64,000 nucleotides of DNA from Streptomyces sp. NBC_00572 (lineage in GTDB: Bacteria; Actinomycetota; Actinomycetes; Streptomycetales; Streptomycetaceae). A program made the translations under genes and the position numbers. The stretch covers positions 992,001 to 1,056,000 of the forward strand of contig NZ_JAPENX010000001.1 of assembly GCF_026341815.1 (NCBI RefSeq). The letters are read 5' to 3'. Below, in pieces: positions 39,491 through 48,078 of the stretch (positions are counted from its first letter, which is position 1; the number at the start of each line of letters is the position of its first letter). The notes below the pieces were generated by a model. It did no database searches and was not told the origin of the DNA. It saw only the letters and a list, made by a program, of their open reading frames with translations.

Positions 39491-40500
39491 CAGACTTCTC
39501 CCTGCTTGCGGAGGACGCGCCGGTAGAACGCGGCGAAGACCATCAGGAGGATCAGGATGAGGACGCCCCACGTGGACGACTGGGCGAAGTCGCGCGGGCT
39601 GATCTCGAAGGAGAACTTGTACGCCTGGGTGACGAGGATCTGGGTGGCCTCGCCGGGCCCGCCCCGGGTGAGCAGGAAGATCACCGGGAACATGTTGAAG
39701 GTCCAGATGGTGCTCAGCAGGATCACCGTGGTGCTGACGGACCGCAGTCCGGGCATGGTGATGTGCCGGAAGCGCTGCCAGGCGCCGGCGCCGTCCATCT
39801 CGGCGGCCTCGTACAGCTCGCCGGGGATGGACTGGAGCCCGCCGAGGAGGGCGACCATCATGAACGGGATGCCGAGCCAGACGTTGACGGCGATGACCGA
39901 GAACTTGGCCCAGGTGGGGTCGTTCAGCCACGGGATGCCGTCCATGCCGACGCCCGAGAGGATCTGGTTGAGCATGCCGCGGCGCTCGTCGTAGAGGAAG
40001 CGCCAGGCGAAGACGGAGACGAAGCCGGGGACCGCCCAGGGCAGGACCAGCAGCATCCGGTAGAAGGAGCGGCCGGCGATCTTGCGGTTGAGGATGTTGG
40101 CGAGGGCGAGGCCGAGGCCGAAGGTGACGGCCACGCAGGAGACGGTCCACAGGACCGTCCACCCCAGGGTGGCGAGGAACTGGCTGCCGGTCACCGCGTC
40201 GACGTAGTTGTCCAGGCCGACGAACTCGTACGTCGCCGGGATCTCGTTGACGCCGATGCTGCGGGCGACGTTGCGCTCGGTGGCATCGGTGAACGACAGG
40301 TAGATGCCGCGGACCAGCGGGTAGCCGATGATCACGCCGAGGACGACGACCACCGGGGCGACCATGGCCCAGGCGTACCAGTGGGTGGAGAGGGATCGAC
40401 GCACGGCGCCGCCGTTGTGACCAGTACCGCGGCTCCGGCCGCGGGTGACAGTGTCACCCGCGGCCTTCGCCACCGACTGGCTGGGAGTGTCCACAGCCAT
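39487..40500 (-). CDS. malF: Maltose/maltodextrin ABC transporter permease MalF
   Basis: A 337-aa permease. After a 35-residue soluble tail come about six membrane segments (WAMVAPVVVVLGVIIGYPL first). The EAA loop is ELYEAAEMDGAGAWQRFRHITMPGL. It pairs with MalG as the heterodimeric channel and receives sugar from the MalE lipoprotein. The start at 40500 is 19 bases after the malE stop and has GGAAGG upstream. It is translationally coupled to malG. Confidence 0.94.
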   Translation of the reverse strand: MAVDTPSQSVAKAAGDTVTRGRSRGTGHNGGAVRRSLSTHWYAWAMVAPVVVVLGVIIGYPLVRGIYLSFTDATERNVARSIGVNEIPATYEFVGLDNYVDAVTGSQFLATLGWTVLWTVSCVAVTFGLGLALANILNRKIAGRSFYRMLLVLPWAVPGFVSVFAWRFLYDERRGMLNQILSGVGMDGIPWLNDPTWAKFSVIAVNVWLGIPFMMVALLGGLQSIPGELYEAAEMDGAGAWQRFRHITMPGLRSVSTTVILLSTIWTFNMFPVIFLLTRGGPGEATQILVTQAYKFSFEISPRDFAQSSTWGVLILILLMVFAAFYRRVLRKQGEVW

Positions 40501-40519
40501 CAGTCGGCCTGCCTTCCTT

Positions 40520-41794
40520 CTACTTCCAGTCCTTCAGGAGCTTGCGGTAGGACTCGCCGATCGCCTTGGCGCCGGCGTCCGGGCTGGTCTGGCCGGTGAG
40601 CACCTTGGTGTACTCGACCTTGACCGGCTCGAAGAGGCTGCCGCCCTCGGGGATCCAGGGGCGCTCGACCGCCTTCTCGACGACGGGCTTGAAGAAGCCG
40701 ATCATCTCGTTGGTGGCGACGTCCGGCTTGGTGTAGACGGACTGACGCGTCGGCAGGAGGCTGAGCTCCTTCGCGATCGTCGTCTGGCTCTCGACCGAGG
40801 TCATGTACTCGGCGAAGGCGTAGGACGCGTCGAGGTTCTTGGAGCCCGCGTAGACGGCGAGGTTGTGACCGCCCTGCGGGGCGCCCTGGCCGGCGGAACC
40901 GGCCGGGACCGGGGCGATGCCCAGGTTCGCCTTGTCGGCGAACTCCTTGCCGGCGAAGGTGTCGGCGACGGCCCACGGGCCGTTGATCATCATCGCGACC
41001 TTGCCGTCCTTGAAGGACGCCTGCATGTTGTCCCAGCCGTTGGTGGCGTCGGTGATCGCCGCCTTGGAGTCGACCAGGTCCTTCACCGTGGCGAGGGCCT
41101 TCACACCGGCGGGGTCGTCGATGGTGATCGACTTCTTCTCGGCGTCGACGAGGTTGCCGCCCTCGCCGTACAGGAAGGAGAGGAACCAGTACGGGTCGTC
41201 GCCGCGCAGGTACAGGCCGGTCTTGCCGGTCTTCTGCTTGATCTTGGCGGAGACGGTCTTGAGCTCGGCGATGGTCTTGGGGACCTCGACGCCGGCCTCC
41301 TTGAAGATCTTCTTGTTGTAGAAGATGCCCATGGAGTCGATGACCTGCGGGACCGCGTAGGTCTTGCCCTTGTACTGGGTGGAGGCGGAGGCCTGCTTCA
41401 GGAAGTCGTCCGCGCCCTTGAGGGCCGGGGTGCCGTCGAGCGGGGCGAGGTAGCCGAGGTCGGCGAACTCGGGGGTCCAGGCGACCTCGGAGCGGATGAC
41501 GTCGGGGGCGCCGGAGCCGGACTGCGCGGCGTTCTTGAACTTGTTCTGCGCCTCACCGAACGGCACGTTCACGTACTTGACGGTGACCTTCGGGTGCTTC
41601 TTCTTGAAGTCCTCGGCGACCTTCTTGAAGACCTTGTCCTCGGAACCGACCGTGGAGGTGTCCCACCAGGTCACGGTGCCGGAGAGCTCACCCGAGCTCT
41701 TCGAGCCGCCGTCCGAACCGCCGTCACTACCGCACGCCGCCAGGGTCACGCCCAGGGCCGCGACCAGCGCGGTGGCCGCTATGCCACGCCGCAT
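40520..41794 (-). CDS. malE: Maltose/maltodextrin-binding lipoprotein MalE
   Basis: A 424-aa substrate-binding lipoprotein. The lipobox is LGVTLAAC, with Cys near residue 21. Typical MalE parts follow: GTVTWWDTS, YAVPQVIDSMGIFYNK, GKVAMMINGPWAVAD and EFAEYM-like AFAEYMTSVESQT. AAGGAG sits 6 bases from the ATG at 41794. It is divergent from malR; the region between holds an inverted repeat matching the MalR operator, so maltose induction and glucose effects are expected to act here. It leads the malEFG-glucosidase transcript. Confidence 0.95.
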   Translation of the reverse strand: MRRGIAATALVAALGVTLAACGSDGGSDGGSKSSGELSGTVTWWDTSTVGSEDKVFKKVAEDFKKKHPKVTVKYVNVPFGEAQNKFKNAAQSGSGAPDVIRSEVAWTPEFADLGYLAPLDGTPALKGADDFLKQASASTQYKGKTYAVPQVIDSMGIFYNKKIFKEAGVEVPKTIAELKTVSAKIKQKTGKTGLYLRGDDPYWFLSFLYGEGGNLVDAEKKSITIDDPAGVKALATVKDLVDSKAAITDATNGWDNMQASFKDGKVAMMINGPWAVADTFAGKEFADKANLGIAPVPAGSAGQGAPQGGHNLAVYAGSKNLDASYAFAEYMTSVESQTTIAKELSLLPTRQSVYTKPDVATNEMIGFFKPVVEKAVERPWIPEGGSLFEPVKVEYTKVLTGQTSPDAGAKAIGESYRKLLKDWK

Positions 41795-41912
41795 GTGAAC
41801 TCCTTCGAAGATCCCGGGGGGACGAGGGGCTGGAACCTTCCTCATGCGACCGCTCCCTCGCGGCGCTCCGGGTTGCCAGGAACGTAACAGGGATGAAAAC
41901 GAGCCGAAAGAC

Positions 41913-41933
41913 CTTGCGGGAACTTTCTGCAAG
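41913..41933. promoter_or_regulatory. MalR operator upstream of malE
   Basis: CTTGC-n11-GCAAG with an inner GGGAACTTTC core, 21 bases, fits the Streptomyces MalR binding site. It lies 119 bases before the malE start, in the malE/malR divergent region (41795-42152). Confidence 0.75.
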
Positions 41934-42064
41934 GACCGGGGATCGTTACATCCACGTGTCCCTAAGGTTGCCGTCGAATCGCTTGACACCAGCTGACACA
42001 CGCCCCTCACGCGCCGTACGGGCCCGCGCGCACGCCCCGATCACGCCACGCGCGCCCCGCAAAA

Positions 42065-42092
42065 CCTGCAAGACCTTGCGGAGTGGCTTGCA
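42065..42092. promoter_or_regulatory. MalR half-sites upstream of malR
   Basis: CTGCAAG, CTTGCGG and CTTGCA occur within 28 bases, about 60-90 bases before the malR start. They resemble halves of the malE operator and suggest autoregulation, but spacing is irregular. Confidence 0.45.
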
Positions 42093-42152
42093 TCACCCGT
42101 ACCTGACCCGTGCGGTGGGCAATACGCCCCGTGACCGGTACAGTCCATCCCC

Positions 42153-43181
42153 ATGACCGCGCGGCTCTCCGACATCGCAGCCCAGGCGGGGGTCAGTGAG
42201 GCCACAGTCAGCCGCGTGCTCAACGGCAAGCCCGGTGTGGCCGGGGCCACCCGTGAATCCGTCCTTGCCGCGCTCGACGTGCTCGGCTACGAGCGGCCCG
42301 TACGACTGCGCCAGCGCAGCGCGGGACTCGTCGGCCTCATCACCCCCGAACTGGACAACCCGATCTTCCCCGCGCTCGCGCAGGTCATCGGACAGGCCCT
42401 GACCCGACAGGGGTACACCCCGGTACTCGCCACCCAGACCCCCGGCGGGTCCACCGAGGACGAGCTCACCGACATGCTGGTGGAGCGGGGCGTCGCCGGC
42501 ATCATCTTCGTCTCCGGACTGCACGCCGACACCACCGCCGACATGACGCGCTACGACCAGCTGCGCGGCAAGGGTGTCCCGTACGTCCTCCTCAACGGTT
42601 TCTCCCCCAAGGTCCAGGCACCCTTCGTCTCCCCCGACGACCGGGCCGCCATGCGGCTCGCGGTGACGCACCTGGCCGCGCTGGGGCACACCAGGATCGG
42701 GCTGGCCGTCGGACCGAAGCGGTTCGTGCCGGTGCTCCGCAAGATAGAGGGCTTCCAGAAGGGCATGGAGGAGCGGCTCGGCCTCGGCTTCGAGGAGTCC
42801 GAGGCGCTGATCCAGCACTCCCTCTACACCCTGGAGGGCGGCCAGGCCGCCGCCGGGGCGCTGATCTCCCGCGGCTGCACCGCGGTGGTCTGCGCGAGCG
42901 ACATGATGGCGCTCGGCGCGATCCGGGCCGCACGGCAGCAGGGACTCGACGTCCCCCGGGACGTCTCCGTCGTCGGTTTCGACGACTCTCCCCTCATAGC
43001 GTTCACCGATCCGCCGCTGACCACCATCCGGCAGCCCGTGCAGGCGATGGGGCAGGCGGCGGTCCGCGCCCTGCTCGAAGAGGTCGGGGGCACTCCCGCC
43101 CCGCACTCCGAGTTCGTCTTCATGCCCGAGCTGGTCGTCCGCGGTTCGACCGCCTCCGCTCCGTCCGCCGTACGAACCTGA
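42153..43181 (+). CDS. malR: Maltose regulon repressor MalR (LacI family)
   Basis: A 342-aa LacI-type repressor. RLSDIAAQAGVSEATVSRVLNGKPGVAGATR is HTH plus hinge. The effector domain has LVGLITPELDNPIFPAL and VVGFDDSPLIAFTDPPLTTIRQPV. It is divergent from malEFG, the arrangement known for malR in S. coelicolor. Maltose or a maltodextrin should release it from the operator at 41913-41933. The second copy at 35785-36882 is closely related, so regulation of the regulon may be shared. Confidence 0.95.
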   Translation: MTARLSDIAAQAGVSEATVSRVLNGKPGVAGATRESVLAALDVLGYERPVRLRQRSAGLVGLITPELDNPIFPALAQVIGQALTRQGYTPVLATQTPGGSTEDELTDMLVERGVAGIIFVSGLHADTTADMTRYDQLRGKGVPYVLLNGFSPKVQAPFVSPDDRAAMRLAVTHLAALGHTRIGLAVGPKRFVPVLRKIEGFQKGMEERLGLGFEESEALIQHSLYTLEGGQAAAGALISRGCTAVVCASDMMALGAIRAARQQGLDVPRDVSVVGFDDSPLIAFTDPPLTTIRQPVQAMGQAAVRALLEEVGGTPAPHSEFVFMPELVVRGSTASAPSAVRT

Positions 43182-43302
43182 CCCCGCGCCGACCCCTGGG
43201 GCAACCCCCGTACGACCTCATTCCTGAGGTGGACCGGGTGCGCCCCGAACCCGTCCGAGGGATGATCGGTCGGGGGGAAGGGATCTGGCAGACTCTCCTC
43301 CT

Positions 43303-44232
43303 ATGGGTGAAACGACCGTGAACAGTTTGGACAACCGGACGACCCCGTCGTCACCCACCATCGTGGCCGACGGCAGGTTCGCGCGCCTGCGTGCGCGCAC
43401 GCCGCGGCGTCCCACGATCTGGTTCGAGATACTTCTCATCGCGGTGAGCTACTGGACGTACTCGCTCATCCGCAACGCGGTGCCGGAGCAGAAGACCCAG
43501 GCGCTCAAGAACGCCGACTGGATCTGGCGCGCGGAGGAGTCCCTCGGCCTGGCCTTCGAGCACGCCGTCAACCATGCCGTGAACTCGGTGACATGGCTGA
43601 TCGTGTCGATGAACTACTACTACGCGACGTTGCACTTCGTCGTGACCATCGGTGTGCTCGTGTGGCTCTACCGATGGCACCCGGGCCGTTACGCGGCGTT
43701 CCGTACCGTTCTGTTCGCCACCACCGGTGTCGCCCTGGTCGGTTACTACCTGTACCCGCTCGCGCCGCCCCGGCTGATGAACGGCCAGGACTTCGTCGAC
43801 ACGGTGCTGGTCCACCACACCTGGGGCTCGATGGCCTCGGGCAACCTCAAGCACGTGTCGAACCAGTACGCGGCGATGCCGTCGATGCACATCGGCTGGT
43901 CCCTCTGGTGCGGTGTGACGATCTTCCTGCTCGCCAAGGCGCCCTGGGCGAAGATCCTGGGCCTGCTCTACCCGACGGCGACCCTCGTCGTGATCGTCGC
44001 CACCGCGAACCACTTCTGGCTGGACGCGGTCGGCGGCATGATCTGCCTCGCCTTCGGCTTCGCCGTCTCCTACTTCTGGTACGGCTCCCGCCCGCACCGC
44101 CTGCCCAAGCTGGTCGAGCCGATGCCCGGCGCGGTGACGCGGAGCGGTCCGCCCCCGAAGGCGGAGGCGGACCGTGAGGACGCCGTCGCGGAGAAGAGCG
44201 ACTCCGGGCGGTCGGTCAGTTCCGGTAGGTGA
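43303..44232 (+). CDS. PAP2 (Aur1/Ipt1-like) membrane phosphatase or phosphotransferase
   Basis: A 309-aa membrane protein of the PAP2/inositolphosphotransferase type. About six membrane segments are seen. The active-site parts are MPSMHIGWSLW (His on a loop) and NHFWLDAVGGM (second His with Asp). The C-terminal 45 residues are soluble and charged. It could dephosphorylate lipid phosphates (for example phosphatidic acid or undecaprenyl pyrophosphate) or transfer phospho-head groups; sequence alone does not decide. Its last 17 bases overlap the end of the convergent amidohydrolase gene. Confidence 0.87.
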   Translation: MGETTVNSLDNRTTPSSPTIVADGRFARLRARTPRRPTIWFEILLIAVSYWTYSLIRNAVPEQKTQALKNADWIWRAEESLGLAFEHAVNHAVNSVTWLIVSMNYYYATLHFVVTIGVLVWLYRWHPGRYAAFRTVLFATTGVALVGYYLYPLAPPRLMNGQDFVDTVLVHHTWGSMASGNLKHVSNQYAAMPSMHIGWSLWCGVTIFLLAKAPWAKILGLLYPTATLVVIVATANHFWLDAVGGMICLAFGFAVSYFWYGSRPHRLPKLVEPMPGAVTRSGPPPKAEADREDAVAEKSDSGRSVSSGR

Positions 44233-45793
44233 TCCGGCCGCCGGCGACGGTGAGGCGGATCGGGGCGTTCTCCGTCTCGTCCGCCGGGGCCTCCACCGGG
44301 TCCACCGTGAAGGCCGTGAGGTCGGCGCGGTAGCCGGGGGCGATCCGGCCCGCGAGCGCCTCCTCCCCCGCCGCGACCGCCGCGTGCGTGGTCATCCCCT
44401 CCAGGGCCATCAGGCCGGTGAGCCCGTGCCGGGCCGAGGCCGCGCCGCGCGGCGCCTGCGCGGTGGCGAGGACCTGGCGGGCGTCGTGGTGGGCGATGGG
44501 CCAGTCCGAGCCGAGTGCCAGGTGCGCCCCGGCGTCCCGCAGGTCACGCATGCGCCAGGCGCGGGCCGCCCGCTCCTCGCCGAGCCGCTTGGACCACTCG
44601 TCGGTGTGGTCGGCGCGGGTGTACGCGGTGTGCGGGGGCTGCATCGAGGCGACCACGCCGAGTGCGGCGAAGCGCCCCAGCTGGTCGTCGGGGACCGTCT
44701 CGATGTGCTCGACGCGATGGCGGGGACCGCCCGTACCCAGGGCTTCCACGGTGTCGAGGACGTGCCGTACGGCGGCGTCGCCGATGGCGTGGGTGGCGGT
44801 GCCGACCCCCGCGCGGTGGAGGTGGCGTACGGCGGCCGAGTACGCGGCCGGATCGGGCCAGAAGGCATCGGTGCCGCGGCCGTGGCAGTCGGCGTGTTCC
44901 AGCCAGGCGGTGCCGCCCTCGACGGTGCCGTCCATGAAGAACTTCACGCCGCCGATCGCCCACATCCGCCCGGCCCGCCCCTGGAGCCGTACGAGCCCGT
45001 CCAGCTCCTCCTCGGTGGCGCCCGGCATGCACCAGGGCGCGAGGCGGAGGCGCAGGGGCAGCTCGCCGTCCTCCTCCAGGGCGGCCAGGAGACCCGGTAC
45101 GTCGGGTCCGCCGAGGTCCATGACGTGGGCGGAGGCGAGGCCGGTGGCGGCCATGCCGGTGAGCAGGTCGACGAGCCGGTCGCGGCGCTCCGCGTACGGC
45201 TGGGTGGGCAGGACCGGGGTCATCAGGTCCATGGCCGCGTGCTCGACGAGATGCCCGGTGGGGCGCCCGTCGGCGTCGCAGACGATCTCGGAGAGCTGGG
45301 CGAAGGCGCGGGGCCCTTCGATGCCCGCGGCCTTGAGGGCCGCCGCGCTGGCCAGGGCCGAGTGTCCGTCGTAGAGGCGCAGGTGGGCGGGGGCGCCGCC
45401 GAGGACGTCTTCGATCAGGTCGCGGTGGACGGGGCGGCCGCCGAAGACGTTGTGGTCGAGGCCGAAGCCGATGATCCAGCCGTCGTGGCGCTCGGCGTCG
45501 CGGAGGGCGGCCCGTAGTCCGTCCAGGTCCCTGACACCGGACAGGTCGGTGCCGGTGAACATCTCCAGGCCCCAGACGGGGTGGCTGTGGGCGTCGGTGA
45601 GGCCGGGGGTGAGGGTGGCGCCGCCGAGGTCGACGACCTGGGTGCCGGGGCCGCGCCAGGCGCGGGCGTCGGTGGCGTCGCCGAGGGCGGTGATCAGTCC
45701 GTCGCGGACGGCGACAGCGGTGTGGCCGCTCGGTTCGGGGGTACGGACGCGGGCGTCGACGAGGAGGAGGTCGGGGGCGGGGGCTGCGGACAC
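44216..45793 (-). CDS. Amidohydrolase (YtcJ-like, metallo-dependent)
   Basis: A 525-aa metal-dependent amidohydrolase of the amidohydrolase-3 type. GATLTPGLTDAHSHPVWG has the HxH metal site. GIGGVKFFMDGTVEGGTAWL contains the bridging Lys region. ATHAIGDAAVRHVLD and RVEHIETV give further His residues, and LALGSDWPI the Asp. The GTG at 45793 lies 100 bases inside the end of the APC transporter gene, in another frame, so the two are likely co-translated. The transporter may import its substrate, perhaps an amine or amide; this is inference. Confidence 0.88.
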   Translation of the reverse strand: MSAAPAPDLLLVDARVRTPEPSGHTAVAVRDGLITALGDATDARAWRGPGTQVVDLGGATLTPGLTDAHSHPVWGLEMFTGTDLSGVRDLDGLRAALRDAERHDGWIIGFGLDHNVFGGRPVHRDLIEDVLGGAPAHLRLYDGHSALASAAALKAAGIEGPRAFAQLSEIVCDADGRPTGHLVEHAAMDLMTPVLPTQPYAERRDRLVDLLTGMAATGLASAHVMDLGGPDVPGLLAALEEDGELPLRLRLAPWCMPGATEEELDGLVRLQGRAGRMWAIGGVKFFMDGTVEGGTAWLEHADCHGRGTDAFWPDPAAYSAAVRHLHRAGVGTATHAIGDAAVRHVLDTVEALGTGGPRHRVEHIETVPDDQLGRFAALGVVASMQPPHTAYTRADHTDEWSKRLGEERAARAWRMRDLRDAGAHLALGSDWPIAHHDARQVLATAQAPRGAASARHGLTGLMALEGMTTHAAVAAGEEALAGRIAPGYRADLTAFTVDPVEAPADETENAPIRLTVAGGRITYRN

Positions 45794-47340
45794 GAGGGGT
45801 CGGCTCCTTCGGCGTGCGGCGCGGGGTGCAGGTCGGGGTGCAGGTCGGCGGGCAGGTCGGCGTGCGGCTCTGTGGGCAGGCCGGGGTGCGGCTCGGGGTG
45901 CGGGGCGGTGGGCGGTTCTTCGGCGAAGTGGGCGTAGACCTCGGGGCGCGTGCGGCGCAGCCGGTACGCGAGGAGGAGCCCCAGGACGAGGACGGTGGGG
46001 ACGACCGCGACGAGGACCGTGTTGACGGTCGGGGAGGCGCCGGTGAAGAGCGCGACCTTGGAGGCGACCAGCCAGATCGCCACGGCGAGCAGGGCGGCGG
46101 CGGTGACGGGGGCGACGAGGGTGCGCAGGGCGCCCTCCTCGTGCGGGACGCGCCGGAAGTAGCGCACGACGGCGAGGGCGGCGAGCAGCATCAGCGCCAT
46201 GAGCCCGAGCATCCCGGGGGTGTTCACCCAGAGGAGCAGCTGGGTGTACGGGTCGGCGCCGGCGGCCGCGAAGCCGAGGACGACGGCCGCGCCGAGCACG
46301 GTCTGGGCGAGGCCCGCGACGTACGGGGAGCGGTGGCGGGGGTGGATCCGGCCGAGGGCGGCGGGCAGGACGCCCTCCTCGGCGAGGGCGAGGCAGTAGC
46401 GGTTGATCGCGTTGTGGAAGGCGAGCAGCGAGGCGATGATGCTGGTCACGATGAACACGTGCATCAGGTCGGCGGCCCAGGGGCCCACGTAGGTGGTGAT
46501 GGCGGCGAAGAACAGTCCGCCGGTGTCGCCCGCGGCGGCCGCGACGACCTGGTCGTCGCCGAAGGCCTGGATCACGGTCCAGACGACGAAGGCGTAGAAC
46601 AGGCCGAGGAAGCCGACCGCGATGTAGGTGGCGCGGGGGATGGTGCGGGCGGGGTCGCGGGCCTCGCGGCGGTAGATCACGGTGGATTCGAAGCCGGTGA
46701 AGGCCGAGAAGGCGAAGGCCAGGACGGCCGCCGTGCCGGGTACGAGGACGTTGCCGGGGGCGAAGGAGGCGAGGGAGAGCCCCTTCGCGCCGCCCTTGAG
46801 GAGCACGCCGCCGGCGAGGAGGACGAGTATGCCGGTCTCGGCGACGAGCAGGACGCCGAGGACCTTGGCGCCGAAGTCGATGGAGCGGTAGCCGCCGTAC
46901 CAGATGAGCAGCAGGCCGGCGAGGGCGATCGGGAGCCAGGGCAGGTCGACGCCCCACAGGGCGTGGGAGGTGTCGGCGGTGGCGGAGCCGAGGAGTCCGT
47001 AGACGCCGATCTCCATGCCGTTGTAGCCGACCATGGCGACCAGGGCGGCGGCGATGCCGAGCGGTTTGCCGAGCCCTTGGGCGATGTACGCGTAGAAGGC
47101 GCCGCCGCTGCGGACGTGGCGGCTCATGGTGGTGAAGCCGACGGCGAAGATCGCCAGGGTGATGCCGGCGAGGAGGTAGCCGGCCGGGGCGCCGATGCCG
47201 CCGAGGACGAGGGCGATGGGGGCGACACCGGCCATCACGGTGAGCGGTGCGGCGGCGGAGACGACGAAGAAGGAGATGTCCGCGGTGGTGAGGGTGCCGG
47301 CGCGCAGGCCTGGTGGCTTGTCGGTGGTGCTGGAGGACAT
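45694..47340 (-). CDS. APC family amino acid/amine permease with His/Pro-rich C-terminal tail
   Basis: A 548-aa transporter with about 12 membrane segments (SAAAPLTVMAGVAPIALVLGGIG first) and the APC motif FSAFTGFESTVIYRREARDPARTIPRA. After the last helix a soluble tail of roughly 80 residues repeats HP/LP units (HPEPHPGLPTEPHADLPADL), then Ser/Pro. The tail region overlaps the amidohydrolase start by 100 bases, so it may be a late extension. The divergent TetR gene and the 19-bp palindrome between them suggest repression by that TetR. The ribosome site at 47340 is weak. Confidence 0.88.
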   Translation of the reverse strand: MSSSTTDKPPGLRAGTLTTADISFFVVSAAAPLTVMAGVAPIALVLGGIGAPAGYLLAGITLAIFAVGFTTMSRHVRSGGAFYAYIAQGLGKPLGIAAALVAMVGYNGMEIGVYGLLGSATADTSHALWGVDLPWLPIALAGLLLIWYGGYRSIDFGAKVLGVLLVAETGILVLLAGGVLLKGGAKGLSLASFAPGNVLVPGTAAVLAFAFSAFTGFESTVIYRREARDPARTIPRATYIAVGFLGLFYAFVVWTVIQAFGDDQVVAAAAGDTGGLFFAAITTYVGPWAADLMHVFIVTSIIASLLAFHNAINRYCLALAEEGVLPAALGRIHPRHRSPYVAGLAQTVLGAAVVLGFAAAGADPYTQLLLWVNTPGMLGLMALMLLAALAVVRYFRRVPHEEGALRTLVAPVTAAALLAVAIWLVASKVALFTGASPTVNTVLVAVVPTVLVLGLLLAYRLRRTRPEVYAHFAEEPPTAPHPEPHPGLPTEPHADLPADLHPDLHPAPHAEGADPSCPQPPPPTSSSSTPASVPPNRAATPLSPSATD

Positions 47341-47362
47341 GCGGGGAGAAGCCCTTCTCGTA

Positions 47363-47381
47363 AACCTAAAGGCTTTCGGTT
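47363..47381. promoter_or_regulatory. TetR-type operator between APC and TetR genes
   Basis: AACCTAAAG-G-CTTTCGGTT is a 9-1-9 inverted repeat with one mismatch, 22 bases before the APC start. Next to it GAGAAG-CC-CTTCTC (47346-47359) is another perfect repeat. Confidence 0.65.
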
Positions 47382-47440
47382 GGCGCAATGTAGCCTCGTG
47401 TCCAACGATTCGGGAAGACCTGAACAGCGGGAGAACGTCC

Positions 47441-48052
47441 ATGGGCCGGCCCCACAAGCCCCTCCTCGACCGTGCGCGCATCACCACCACGGCGCTCGAA
47501 CTCGTCGACGAGCAGGGCGACTTCAGCGTCCCGCAGATCGCGCGACGGCTCGGGGTGCAGACGGCCTCGGTGTATCACCATGTGGACGGCAGGGACGGCA
47601 TCGTGGAGCTGCTGCGAGAGCGGGTCTGCGCCGCCATCGACGGCGGCACGCTCGACGGGCAGCCCTGGGACACGGCCTTCGCCGCCTGGGCGCGCTCCTA
47701 CCGGGCCGCCTTCGCCGCCCATCCGAAGGCGATCCCGCTGCTCACCGGCTCGCCGGTACGCGCCCCGAGGGTCCTTGAGCAGTACGAGCAGGCGGTCGCC
47801 CTCCTCCTCGACGCGGGCTTCGCCCTCCCGGACGTCATGCCGGTGATCATCGCCCTGGAGAACCTGGTCCTGGGCTCGGCCCTCGACATGGCCGCCCCGG
47901 AGGCGATGTGGGAGCTGGCCGACGACACGTCGACCCCACGCCTCGCCCGGGCCCTGGCCGCCTTCCCCGAGGGAGGCCGCACCGACACCGCCTTCGAACT
48001 GGCCCTGGCCGGCTATCTGGCCCACATACGGGGCCTGCCGGACGAGGAGTAG
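47441..48052 (+). CDS. TetR family regulator
   Basis: A 203-aa protein. HTH: FSVPQIARRLGVQTASVYHHVDGRDGIVELLRER, the version with YHHV typical of the TetR_C-type (TetR/Tcp) group. The remaining helices hold the ligand pocket. The ATG at 47441 is preceded by CGGGAGA. Divergent from the APC-amidohydrolase operon and separated by a good palindrome, it is the probable regulator of that operon. Convergent with glnE, 26 bases apart. Confidence 0.92.
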   Translation: MGRPHKPLLDRARITTTALELVDEQGDFSVPQIARRLGVQTASVYHHVDGRDGIVELLRERVCAAIDGGTLDGQPWDTAFAAWARSYRAAFAAHPKAIPLLTGSPVRAPRVLEQYEQAVALLLDAGFALPDVMPVIIALENLVLGSALDMAAPEAMWELADDTSTPRLARALAAFPEGGRTDTAFELALAGYLAHIRGLPDEE

Positions 48053-48078
48053 GCGCCGGACCGTCAGGGGTGTGGGGC

